Positions 1 to 6,146 of a stretch of DNA of 31,521 bases are shown in pieces; within the stretch, counting starts at the first letter, position 1, and each line of letters begins with the position of its first letter. The stretch covers positions 1 through 31,521 of IMG/VR virus record IMGVR_UViG_3300034418_003720; one strand, given 5' to 3'. The stretch is from a virus. Under the pieces are notes generated by a model, which made no database searches, was not told where the DNA came from, and was given only the letters and a program-made list of their open reading frames with translations. The translations under genes and the position numbers were made by a program.

Positions 1-449
1 GTTGACACTTGCAGCAGGAAGTACATACGGTTGTACTTCGTACCCCGAAGCCTCCAAGTCAGCCTGCACTTCCTCGAAAACCAACCCGTCCGACCAATTA
101 ACAAGTCCGAGAACATTCTCGCCCACAACCCATGTCGGTTGAATTTCTTGTACTGCTCTAAGCATCTCAGGCCAGAGGTGTCTGTCATCTTCTTTTCCAA
201 GTCGCTGACCTGCGTTTGAGTAAGGTTGACACGGAAACCCACCGGAGAGGATGTCGATTCGTCCTCTGTAAATATTGAAATCTGTTGTGATGATGTTTTC
301 ATGTGATATTGATTTTGGCCAGTAGTAATTTAGGACTTTTCGTCCGAACTCGTTCATTTCGCAATGGAATACATTCTCCCATCCCATCCATTCGGCAGCT
401 AGATCAAAGCCACCAACTAAATTCCAGAGAATAAAGAGCCATGCGTCAT
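1..449 (-). CDS. dcm: DNA cytosine-5 methyltransferase, N-terminal part, frameshifted and cut by window edge
   Basis: This is the catalytic half of a C5-cytosine methyltransferase, which methylates phage DNA, probably against host restriction. The ATG at 449 begins MTHGSLFSGI, the usual Dcm motif I start, but a TAG follows at 419-417. The rest of motif I (GGFDLAAEWMG) lies in the -1 frame, which stays open to position 1. Visible motifs are GGFPCQPYS with the catalytic Cys (motif IV) and GENVLGL (motif VI). The reading runs off the window in frame after PAASVN, exactly where the family continues with a PHRRDRVW-like stretch. The other half is at 31004-31521. The frameshift may be a sequencing error, a real lesion or recoding; no other stop was found in the 420 bases read. 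Confidence 0.85.
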
Positions 450-468
450 GACTCCCTCATCTCTGGAA
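422..468 (-). promoter_or_regulatory. Inverted repeat enclosing the dcm start codon
   Basis: TTCCAGAGA at 422-430 and TCTCTGGAA at 460-468 form a perfect 9-bp inverted repeat with a 29-base loop. The loop holds the dcm ATG (449-447). In the mRNA this hairpin could limit initiation of dcm. Its 3' foot lies directly before the point where the dcm reading frame breaks. The pairing is seen directly; the regulatory role is inference. Confidence 0.4.
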
Positions 469-471
469 AAC

Positions 472-573
472 TTATTTTTTGCGTTTAACATTTACTGTTT
501 TTTTACCTGTTAATTCTCGTCTTTTCTTGTCGTATCTTCCACCAATACCGCTAAACAATGAGCCGTGTTTCAT
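472..573 (-). CDS. 33-residue basic protein with a Dcm-like N-terminus
   Basis: A short ORF coupled by ATGA to the end of the methyltransferase gene upstream. It begins MKHGSLFSGIGG, nearly identical to the canonical start of Dcm enzymes and to the MTHGSLFSGI start of dcm itself, which begins 22 bases after this ORF ends. The remaining 21 residues (RYDKKRRELTGKKTVNVKRKK, one more than motif I needs) are Lys/Arg-rich and are not methyltransferase-like. It could be a remnant of a duplicated dcm start fused to another tail, or a real small basic protein. The two start regions differ at many bases, so a duplication would be old. The function is unknown. Confidence 0.5.
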   Translation of the reverse strand: MKHGSLFSGIGGRYDKKRRELTGKKTVNVKRKK

Positions 574-1241
574 TGAAATAGTTCTGTTTGCGTTACGTCT
601 TTCTTTCTGATTATCCCAAGTGCTGTTTCAAAGATTGTTCTGCCAGCTTCGTAGTCTACTAGGTTTCTTAGAACATCCCTATATCCACCAACATCAGCCC
701 GAACCTCTATGTCGTGAAATTTTTCAAGTACTTTATGTTCGTTCTTCATACTAGATAGTATACCGCCTAGCTTTCTTTCGTTCAAGTTACTAGGAAGATT
801 AAAATTCGTCCAATACAAATGTCTGCCTCGTTTCTTGGCGGGTATCAATGGTTCGTAATATGGCGTTACATTTTCAACACAATACTTACCATCATAGAAA
901 TGCTCTAAGAATAAAACCTCTTGATAAAGACTCATGTCAGGATATTTTGGTATGAATGTGTCTTTAGTCTTATGTGTTATAGTTAGTTTACTATGCGTAG
1001 GACAAGGAGGCGAACTCCAAATGAAATCAAACCCTTTGTAATGGTCTAACAAGTATTGGTGAGCATCAGCAATGACTACTGTATCATTCGGAAACCTCTC
1101 TTGGTACAACTTAGCCAACTCAGGGTCTAATTCAACCGCAGTTACTTTCATATTAATACCAGATTCCTCTGCCACCTCATCCCATTTGTAACGATTGCCA
1201 CCCAGGCAAGCGTAAAGGTTAAGAACTTTAAATTCTTTCAT
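570..1241 (-). CDS. Compact DNA cytosine-5 methyltransferase
   Basis: A protein of about 223 residues with C5-methyltransferase motifs. NLYACLGG near the N-terminus is a motif I variant that binds S-adenosylmethionine. WSSPPCPTHS carries the catalytic Pro-Cys (motif IV), YCVENV is motif VI, and RGRHLYWTNF resembles motif VIII. It is much shorter than Dcm and lacks an obvious target-recognition domain or GNA(I/V)PQV motif X. I chose the ATG at 1241 (MKEFKVLNLYACLGG) over the ATG at 1250; it overlaps the upstream stop by 14 bases. Adjacent dcm makes this a two-methyltransferase module, presumably for protection from restriction. The family call is firm; the target sequence is unknown. Confidence 0.8.
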   Translation of the reverse strand: MKEFKVLNLYACLGGNRYKWDEVAEESGINMKVTAVELDPELAKLYQERFPNDTVVIADAHQYLLDHYKGFDFIWSSPPCPTHSKLTITHKTKDTFIPKYPDMSLYQEVLFLEHFYDGKYCVENVTPYYEPLIPAKKRGRHLYWTNFNLPSNLNERKLGGILSSMKNEHKVLEKFHDIEVRADVGGYRDVLRNLVDYEAGRTIFETALGIIRKKDVTQTELFQ

Positions 1242-1557
1242 CTGAAACAAGTTTCCAAGAGTTAACTTTCATACCATAGTTACCGCGAACCATTGCATCA
1301 GTCTTGTAAATCAGACCTTTGCGTTTTAGATTCGAGAACGCTCTTCTGATGGAAGTCAGAGGAACATTTCTGTATTTGTTTGGATTGGTGTCTTGCAGAT
1401 ACTTGTGTATTTGCTCTGGAGTTAACGTGAGCTTGTCAAACACTCTGAACAGATGAAGTACTTCCTCGTCCTGAGTTAGTGCCTTAGACGTGGCCTCTTG
1501 AAGTTCTGAACTCTCAAGGTTAGTTGTGTTGTGGAATGATATTGATTTCTGTTTCAT
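1228..1557 (-). CDS. Winged-helix-like putative DNA-binding protein
   Basis: A 109-residue protein. Residues 35-85 read like a helix-turn-helix: TLTPEQIHKYL, then VPLTSIRRAFSNLKRKGLI, a typical recognition helix followed by a wing. The end (GNYGMKVNSWKLV) matches the wing of small phage winged-helix proteins in which a tyrosine or glycine precedes a W-K-L ending. The N-terminus is polar and probably flexible. It sits just upstream of the methyltransferase gene, with overlapping ends, so the two are probably co-translated. It could regulate the early genes; no target site can be assigned. Confidence 0.55.
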   Translation of the reverse strand: MKQKSISFHNTTNLESSELQEATSKALTQDEEVLHLFRVFDKLTLTPEQIHKYLQDTNPNKYRNVPLTSIRRAFSNLKRKGLIYKTDAMVRGNYGMKVNSWKLVSDERI

Positions 1558-1563
1558 GGTTTC

Positions 1564-1788
1564 TCAGTTATATGGTTTGTGTTGATCAGAGTTGCAATTC
1601 ATGCAGATACATTCGACATCTGCACCGTCAATGTTTGTCTCGTAGTATCCGGAGTTGTCGCACTCCGCGCATACATATTCGCAATGTTCGTAGCACTCCG
1701 AGCAGATTCCTTGATCCTCGCTGTCAAGTACGGGATAAGATCCGCAGCACTCTGATACTGTTTCGATTGGGTCCTTCTTTGATTTCAT
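1564..1788 (-). CDS. Cys-rich small zinc-binding protein
   Basis: A 74-residue acidic protein with ten cysteines and two histidines. CCGSYP at 14-19 is followed by CSECYEHCEYVCAEC at 29-43 and CICMNC at 60-65. The paired CxxC spacing predicts two or more zinc knuckles or ribbons. The start codon is coupled to the upstream gene by ATGA. The motifs resemble treble-clef or rubredoxin-like knuckles without matching a named family. It may bind nucleic acid or protein; the role is unknown. Confidence 0.6.
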   Translation of the reverse strand: MKSKKDPIETVSECCGSYPVLDSEDQGICSECYEHCEYVCAECDNSGYYETNIDGADVECICMNCNSDQHKPYN

Positions 1789-1964
1789 CGCTTTTGATTT
1801 TGTTGGTTTGCTTCAATAATTGCCTTCATTCCTAACAGGTAACCATTGATGAATACTTGCCTCAGTAGGTTGTTCTTGTCATTTCCAGACTCGTCAAGCT
1901 CTATCGGATGCTTCTGTAATGCTAACGCATCTAGAAATTCCTGTGATGTGATATTATACTTCAT
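1785..1964 (-). CDS. Hypothetical early protein, 59 aa
   Basis: Not recognised. The ATG at 1964 (MKYNITSQEFLDALALQ) is preferred over longer readings because it overlaps the upstream zinc-finger gene by only 11 bases, while earlier starts would run through that gene. The protein is predicted to be mostly helical, with an acidic patch (IELDESGNDKNN) between two amphipathic helices. It ends with an ATGA overlap onto the Cys-rich gene, so it belongs to the same early operon. Confidence 0.55.
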   Translation of the reverse strand: MKYNITSQEFLDALALQKHPIELDESGNDKNNLLRQVFINGYLLGMKAIIEANQQNQKR

Positions 1965-2142
1965 CTTCTTCCTCTTTTTCAATTTCGCCCGTTCCGTTGC
2001 AAGTTTCGCAATCCACATCATAACCGCAACCTCCGCAGCAGTCTCCTCTGTATGTGGTACATTGTCGTGATGTGTCATTATACCAAGTGCCTTCTCCGTT
2101 GCACTCTGGACATTCTATCATTTCGATATCTTTTGATTTCAT
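1954..2142 (-). CDS. DnaJ-type zinc-finger small protein
   Basis: A 62-residue protein with two CxxCxGxG repeats of the DnaJ cysteine-rich type: CPECNGEG at 11-18 and CETCNGTG at 45-52. Between them lie further cysteines (CCGGCG around 35-40), enough to ligate two zincs. The C-terminus is strongly acidic (EIEKEEEDEV). There is no J-domain, so it is not a co-chaperone by itself. Similar stand-alone CxxCxGxG proteins are common in phage early regions. The ATG at 2142 was chosen because upstream readings overlap the previous gene. The exact function is unknown. Confidence 0.65.
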   Translation of the reverse strand: MKSKDIEMIECPECNGEGTWYNDTSRQCTTYRGDCCGGCGYDVDCETCNGTGEIEKEEEDEV

Positions 2143-2152
2143 GGTCCTAGAT

Positions 2153-2377
2153 TTAAACTGTTTCTGATTCTCTTTGCAATTCAACCGCGTATTGTGCAGC
2201 ATCCATCTCATCGGATGCAATGGTTTCAAGGAGAGCGATTGTCATGTCTCCCAGAAATCCCATGTCGAACATCAGTTTTTGAACCTCTTGTCCGTTATAA
2301 TCAATTGAGTCAATGATTCCGTTATCGTGAGTGATGTCGAAAATCGTGTTTCTGAATTTTACCTGTACTGTTTTCAT
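2153..2377 (-). CDS. Hypothetical early protein, 74 aa
   Basis: Not recognised. It begins MKTVQVKFRNTIFDITHDNG, a likely beta-hairpin start, and continues as acidic amphipathic helices (MTIALLETIASDEMDAAQYA). The gene has the repeated early leader: TTAACCA lies 14 bases before the ATG (2392-2398 on the plus strand), followed by AATCAATAGAC directly before the start. That supports this ATG. The zinc-finger gene follows 10 bases downstream, so the two are probably in one transcript. Confidence 0.55.
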   Translation of the reverse strand: MKTVQVKFRNTIFDITHDNGIIDSIDYNGQEVQKLMFDMGFLGDMTIALLETIASDEMDAAQYAVELQRESETV

Positions 2378-2401
2378 GTCTATTGATTTTATGGTTAATG
2401 A

Positions 2402-2641
2402 TTACTCAGAAGTATTTGCCTTGCACCATGCAGCCTTTAAGTCGCAGTATCTCTTGGCTGCTTTATTGTAGTTCTCAATTGTTCCGTACTTCTCACGGAA
2501 CTCTTTCAAATATTCTTCTCCCTCTTCTTGGCTGAAGATCCATCTCTGACCGTCTAAGTTATCTAATGATGGAACTGTAACGAAATTAGACCGGTCTCTC
2601 TCTAGTCTTGTCTTTGGAAGTGATGTGAAATCTGTTGTCAT
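2402..2641 (-). CDS. Hypothetical early protein, 79 aa
   Basis: Not recognised. It is a charged protein with no membrane segment. The C-terminal half (EEGEEYLKEFREKYGTIENY) reads as a helical hairpin. The start at 2641 is supported by the repeated leader: CTAACCA is found 14 bases upstream (2656-2662 on the plus strand). It is the second gene after the promoter at 2873-2905 and belongs to the early operon. Confidence 0.55.
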   Translation of the reverse strand: MTTDFTSLPKTRLERDRSNFVTVPSLDNLDGQRWIFSQEEGEEYLKEFREKYGTIENYNKAAKRYCDLKAAWCKANTSE

Positions 2642-2693
2642 GGCTTTTTGTTTTTTGGTTAGTGAGGTGTAGGATGCCTCGCCCCGTTTTGGT

Positions 2694-2831
2694 TTAGTTG
2701 AAAGCTTTGTTTATTGCATTTATGTAGGCTTCCTTTACCTTTTTCTCGTAGAAAGCAATTAGCTCATTATTGCTTGGATTGTTTTCAGCCTTTAGTTGGT
2801 TGATGATTTGGATTGTTGTTTCGATTGTCAT
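2694..2831 (-). CDS. Hypothetical small early protein, 45 aa
   Basis: A short helical protein beginning MTIETTIQIINQLKAENN and ending in a basic helix. The frame stays open to 2951, but that extension covers the proposed promoter. I therefore place the start at 2831, where a CTAACCA leader lies 14 bases upstream (2846-2852 on the plus strand). It would be the first gene of the early operon. The function is unknown. Confidence 0.5.
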   Translation of the reverse strand: MTIETTIQIINQLKAENNPSNNELIAFYEKKVKEAYINAINKAFN

Positions 2832-2872
2832 GTTTTCTGTTGTTTTGGTTAGTGTTAATTCTTTCAACACTT

Positions 2873-2905
2873 CAAATATATATATTAATTCGTACGAAAT
2901 ACAAA
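2873..2905 (-). promoter_or_regulatory. Early promoter with palindromic operator candidate
   Basis: On the minus strand, TATATTTG (2880-2873) matches the Bacteroidota -7 element TAnnTTTG, and TTTG (2905-2902) lies 21 bases upstream as a -33 element. A 10-bp perfect palindrome, TTCGTACGAA (2889-2898), lies between them and could be an operator. The 18 bases at 2873-2890 are identical to 5836-5853 before the recombination operon. This is an AT-rich gap between the nuclease gene and the first early gene. Confidence 0.55.
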
Positions 2906-2943
2906 TATGTATAGAAAAAGTGTAATTATTTTTCTGTTTGAGT

Positions 2944-3231
2944 TCAATCACCTATCAATTTTAATGCGTCATCGACTGAATTAATGACGTTATAACGGCA
3001 TCCAACGCCCTCAACTAATGACTTACATACTAACTCACCTTCTGTTAGCTTACGTGCGCTCTGAGGCTTGTTTCCGTCCTTTATTTCTACAATGTGAATC
3101 TTACCGTTGAAGCACACCAACACATCAAACGCATTTTTTAGCTGACTTGTTATAATGCAAACAGCCCCACGTTTCCGCAGGGCTGCAACTATTTCTGATT
3201 GATTAGAGTCTACTTTCGCGGCTCTACGCAT
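2944..3231 (-). CDS. VRR-NUC / Holliday-junction-resolvase-like nuclease
   Basis: A 95-residue protein with the small PD-(D/E)xK nuclease pattern. MRRAAKVDSNQSEIV starts the first helix, AFDVLVCFNG supplies the metal-binding Asp, and HIVEIKDGNKPQSARKLT gives the ExK pair followed by the typical basic helix with a glutamine. The layout matches VRR-NUC and phage Holliday-junction resolvases. The ATG at 3231 overlaps the exonuclease stop by 8 bases; an ATG at 3252 would add seven residues. As the last gene of the recombination operon, it probably resolves or trims recombination or replication intermediates before packaging. Confidence 0.65.
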   Translation of the reverse strand: MRRAAKVDSNQSEIVAALRKRGAVCIITSQLKNAFDVLVCFNGKIHIVEIKDGNKPQSARKLTEGELVCKSLVEGVGCRYNVINSVDDALKLIGD

Positions 3232-4075
3232 TTTCAAGCTCTTTATCGACATTCTGGATATACTCGCCTAATTTGACAGACAGATTGTTCATGTAGGCTC
3301 TGCATCTGATGACCTGCTCCTCCAGTTGTCGCATTGCAAGTCTGTCTCTTTGAACAGGAAAGACTTTCACTCTCAATGCAGCAGGAATGTCTGAGAATGT
3401 CATGTTGCTTCTGATCTCTGCCTCAAGATCATCCGGAATGTCTGCCGTGAATCCTGATTTCCAACCAACTCTCCTCATCTCATCATTGATCAATTCCTCT
3501 GGAGTGTCAACAAGACAATAGATGAGTTCTGAATCTTCAAGGTCAAACAGTTCCATGTATCCTTGCAACTGCCACCAATAGTCTATGTTCGTCAATCGGT
3601 CATCGTGCATCGGAAAAGTTGACAAGCTCCAGGATGATTTGATGTCTCGAATCTTACCTTGAGTGTTGTCAGGCTCTCCAGTTATGAAAGCGTTTGACTT
3701 TCGATCCTTGTTCTTGATGAAAAGCGTATCAGTCAATTCAGAATAGAGCGTGATGGATTGCTCTTCAACCTGGATTCCTTTGTCCAGATACTTTGACCGG
3801 AGTTCTTCGCGCTTACCGAATACCTCCTCCTTGTGAAGTTGCTCAAGGTAGTTCTTGGTTGTTGCTGATAGAGTTGGACGTTGGTCACGTTTCTCAATCA
3901 GTTGTCCGAGAGTGATGATCTGCTTGTCTGTGATGTTGCCTCCTCGTTGCTTTGCAATCAAAGTCTCAAGGAGTTCTGATTGCTTGTCTGTGAGATTAGG
4001 CTTAACGCCTGTCATCAACTTGCCCAATGATGAGCATCGGAATTTGTAACCGGTAAAGTCTGTTCTAGTTTTCAT
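3224..4075 (-). CDS. YqaJ-type (lambda Exo-like) exonuclease
   Basis: A protein of about 283 residues. The middle carries the YqaJ nuclease core: GEPDN supplies an acidic metal ligand, RDIKSSWSLSTFP contains the D-x-K pair, and YWWQLQGYMELF is the conserved glutamine-containing helix of this fold. Earlier, KGIQVEEQSI supplies the usual glutamate helix. The family degrades the 5' strand of double-stranded ends to leave a 3' tail. The ATG at 4075, four bases after the recT stop, is chosen over 4093. Pairing with RecT forms a complete single-strand-annealing recombination system. Confidence 0.8.
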   Translation of the reverse strand: MKTRTDFTGYKFRCSSLGKLMTGVKPNLTDKQSELLETLIAKQRGGNITDKQIITLGQLIEKRDQRPTLSATTKNYLEQLHKEEVFGKREELRSKYLDKGIQVEEQSITLYSELTDTLFIKNKDRKSNAFITGEPDNTQGKIRDIKSSWSLSTFPMHDDRLTNIDYWWQLQGYMELFDLEDSELIYCLVDTPEELINDEMRRVGWKSGFTADIPDDLEAEIRSNMTFSDIPAALRVKVFPVQRDRLAMRQLEEQVIRCRAYMNNLSVKLGEYIQNVDKELENA

Positions 4076-4079
4076 GGTC

Positions 4080-4940
4080 TTACGCTTTAACATTTAATGA
4101 TTCTCTTTTTTCATCTATCGCTTGTTGTGCCTCCTCTGTGATTTCTTCTCCAGATAACGAATCCTCAAGCATATCAAGATCGTCAATTGATTTCACTTTT
4201 TCAAGAAATTTCACAACTCTTGCAGTCTCCTCCTCCGCGTTGTTCGCCTCAATATCAATGACATTATCGGCATATTGATACTTTCCATCTTCCGGAATTA
4301 CCGCTTGGTCTGCCAAGTGAGCCGTTTGCATCTCTATGGATAGTATTCCCCAATTGCTCAAAGTGTATTTGAGAACCGTCTTTTTGGCCATTGCATCAAA
4401 GTCTGTTTTCCAAGGTCCATTGGCGAAACTCTTTGAGAATCGCTTTGCGTGTTGCTCAACCTTTTCTCTGCTCCAGAATACCGTCTTTGTGAATCCGTTC
4501 AGTAACTCAAAGTGAGCAGCGTATCCGACAACCTTTCCTGTTCCATCAACCGAGAAGTCAGCGTCTATCTGTTCTGTCAACGCATTGAATGCGTTGTATT
4601 GATTCTCGTAGACCTCAATCGCATTGATTGATTTATAGCGTCCTGACCTCTGAGCCAGCTCGACAAACCCTTTATAACCAATTTGAAACTGTGCCTGACC
4701 TTTGAATGGTACAATCCAAGCTCGTCCGAGACTCTGATTTATCGGAAGGTCTAAACTCGCAGCAGTTGCAGCAGCGTTTAGAATTGTTGCAGGATCTGCC
4801 TTTGCAAGTAGATTGTTGTTGTTTACCGTCTGAAGAACTGAGGAGATGAATCCTGCTGACTTCTGTCCGAGCATTTTCTCAAACTTCTGTTGAACAGATT
4901 CTGAGTTGAAATACTGATTTACTGTTAATTGCGTACTCAT
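4080..4940 (-). CDS. recT: RecT-family single-strand annealing protein
   Basis: A 286-residue RecT recombinase. Diagnostic stretches are LNAAATAASLDLPINQSLGRA, IVPFKGQAQFQIGYKGFVELA (one of the best conserved RecT blocks) and WKTDFDAMAKKTVLKYTLS, and the C-terminal part is acidic. RecT coats single-stranded DNA and anneals it to complementary strands, working with the adjacent exonuclease. The gene starts at 4940, directly after a leader that is part of a 36-base direct repeat. Its length is normal for the family. This is one of the most certain calls in the window. Confidence 0.92.
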   Translation of the reverse strand: MSTQLTVNQYFNSESVQQKFEKMLGQKSAGFISSVLQTVNNNNLLAKADPATILNAAATAASLDLPINQSLGRAWIVPFKGQAQFQIGYKGFVELAQRSGRYKSINAIEVYENQYNAFNALTEQIDADFSVDGTGKVVGYAAHFELLNGFTKTVFWSREKVEQHAKRFSKSFANGPWKTDFDAMAKKTVLKYTLSNWGILSIEMQTAHLADQAVIPEDGKYQYADNVIDIEANNAEEETARVVKFLEKVKSIDDLDMLEDSLSGEEITEEAQQAIDEKRESLNVKA

Positions 4941-4975
4941 GTCTATTGATTTTGATTATTGATTACTGATTAAAT
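4940..4975 (-). repeat. Direct repeat copy 1, leader of recT
   Basis: These 36 bases are repeated exactly at 5310-5345. On the minus strand the copy ends AATCAATAGAC and runs into the recT start. It is AT-rich, with internal TGATTA repetition. It may be a duplicated translational leader or a target for homologous exchange. Confidence 0.7.
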
Positions 4976-5308
4976 TTCTACCCATTCAGAATGAACCTTA
5001 AGTATTTTGTAGCCGTTCCCCTTCAATAGTTCTATTGCTTCTTGTAGTCTATCGGATAGCTCACGCTTGTCTTCTGAATTTGATTGTTGAGCTTCATTCA
5101 TAACGGTCTTTTCCTCCGTAAACTTGACCCATGTTTTTGATTGAAAACTACCATTGCTTGCATACTGCTCAATGAACTTTGCGAGTCCTTTCTTCTTCAG
5201 TATCTCTTTTGGGAAGCCGTTCTTAATAGCTACCGTATTGAACTGGTTTGAAGTGAATACTCGCGGCATTTGAAGCATGGTTTTTTTTAGAATTTCTTCT
5301 CTGTTCAT
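4970..5308 (-). CDS. Hypothetical protein upstream of recT, 112 aa
   Basis: Not firmly recognised. The N-terminal 60 residues (MLQMPRVFTSNQFNTVAIKN, then GLAKFIEQYA) look like a small winged-helix unit of the kind that detects an unstructured partner or DNA. A glutamine/serine-rich linker follows, then a helix and a closing strand (YKILKVHSEWVEI). The start at 5308 lies two bases after the second copy of the 36-base leader repeat, and the stop lies inside the first copy. Its position before recT suggests an accessory role in recombination. Confidence 0.5.
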   Translation of the reverse strand: MNREEILKKTMLQMPRVFTSNQFNTVAIKNGFPKEILKKKGLAKFIEQYASNGSFQSKTWVKFTEEKTVMNEAQQSNSEDKRELSDRLQEAIELLKGNGYKILKVHSEWVEI

Positions 5309-5309
5309 T

Positions 5310-5345
5310 TGTCTATTGATTTTGATTATTGATTACTGATTAAAT
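5310..5345 (-). repeat. Direct repeat copy 2, leader of the gene upstream of recT
   Basis: Identical over 36 bases to 4940-4975. It lies between the 53-residue ORF and the 112-residue gene, and its 5' part covers the stop codon of the 53-residue ORF. The two copies are 370 bases apart and flank exactly one gene, so recombination between them would delete that gene cleanly. Confidence 0.7.
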
Positions 5346-5501
5346 GTTTCCGATGATATTCAACTTCAACTCGAACAACTCCTCCATTATTGGGTCATTG
5401 TCAAGTCCTGCAAGTGCCATGTAATTATATGCACCTTTCATCTGTTCGATATTGGTGCAACTATTGATAACGTCCATGACCTTTTTTCTGAGTGATTTCA
5501 T
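5340..5501 (-). CDS. Hypothetical small protein, 53 aa
   Basis: Not recognised. It begins MKSLRKKVMDVINSCTNIEQ and consists of two predicted helices, like small phage proteins whose helix pair has the pattern xxIEQMxGAxNYMxLAG. The ORF is preceded by a variant of the repeated leader (CTAACCA at 5533-5539 on the plus strand), but farther from the start (31 bases) than in the other genes. It lies between the HTH gene and the recT cluster, in the same direction. Confidence 0.5.
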   Translation of the reverse strand: MKSLRKKVMDVINSCTNIEQMKGAYNYMALAGLDNDPIMEELFELKLNIIGNI

Positions 5502-5573
5502 TTGCTTACTTTTGTGATGTCTATTCGTTTCATGGTTAGTTTGGGAGTTGCTTCATCGCGCTCCCTTTCTTTT

Positions 5574-5813
5574 TTAAACTGTGATTCCTTTCTCCTGGAG
5601 CAACCTGACGCATTCATCATATACTTTCAAGCGTCTGTTCCGGTATCTTGGCCGACCTCCTTCACGATAAGTCTGGAGAACATCGCAAACGGTTGAGTAT
5701 GGTATCTGTGCCTTTTCGCTGACTCCCTTGTTAATGTTCTGATGAACTTTTTTCCGCATTGATAACGGCATCAATTCTCTGATTCTGTTGATCGTTTCTT
5801 GGTTGTATTCCAT
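5574..5813 (-). CDS. Small helix-turn-helix putative regulator
   Basis: A 79-residue basic protein. Residues 25-50 (HQNINKGVSEKAQIPYSTVCDVLQ) fit a helix-turn-helix in which STVCDVLQ is the recognition helix. It is followed by the arginine-rich stretch REGGRPRYRNRR and a final helix (YDECVRLLQEKG). It is the first gene after the promoter at 5836, opposite a lone plus-strand ORF, a layout typical of a control region. It may regulate itself and the related promoter at 2873. The family is not identified. Confidence 0.5.
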   Translation of the reverse strand: MEYNQETINRIRELMPLSMRKKVHQNINKGVSEKAQIPYSTVCDVLQTYREGGRPRYRNRRLKVYDECVRLLQEKGITV

Positions 5814-5835
5814 GTCCTTAAATGATTTTGTCAGG

Positions 5836-5853
5836 CAAATATATATATTAATT
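5836..5853 (-). promoter_or_regulatory. Promoter of the recombination operon
   Basis: TATATTTG on the minus strand (5843-5836) fits the TAnnTTTG -7 element, 22 bases before the start of the HTH gene. All 18 bases are identical to the early promoter core at 2873-2890, and the bases beyond are also similar (a shared TACGA). No clear TTTG -33 element is present at the right distance, so this site may need an activator or be weak. Confidence 0.45.
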
Positions 5854-5906
5854 TGTTACGATTACGAATATCGAAACAATTATTTTCAGTTGGCTATCTT
5901 TACCAA

Positions 5907-6134
5907 ATGGAGAGCGTCCTCGAATCTGGACTATTTGGTATTGATAGAGATAGAACGCTTGTTGAGAAAGCCCTTATCAATCATGCTGTCAATCAAACGA
6001 ACCGCGTTCTCCTTCTGAGAATACTATCTGCCGTTGATGGTAGTTCGATGATTGACCTGCTGAATGAGTCATTCGAGATGGACCAGAAAAATCTAGCTGT
6101 CCAAGTTGATGAGCTGCCTAAATTCGTGATGTGA
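5907..6134 (+). CDS. Lone plus-strand hypothetical protein, 75 aa
   Basis: Not recognised. It starts MESVLESGLFGIDRDRTLVE and is mostly helical and acidic, with no membrane segment. The frame extends upstream to a TTG at 5853, but the ATG at 5907 gives the more natural start. TATCTTTA at 5895-5902 is a poor -7 match, so its promoter is unclear. It is divergent from the HTH gene and convergent with the phosphoesterase gene, 12 bases apart. It could be a regulator or a lone accessory gene. A chance ORF cannot be excluded. Confidence 0.45.
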   Translation: MESVLESGLFGIDRDRTLVEKALINHAVNQTNRVLLLRILSAVDGSSMIDLLNESFEMDQKNLAVQVDELPKFVM

Positions 6135-6146
6135 TTTCTGAAACAA

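Noticed and set aside
31-219. Plus-strand ORF at the left end
   Set aside because: It is antisense to the clear methyltransferase frame with motifs IV and VI; its sequence has no protein-like features.
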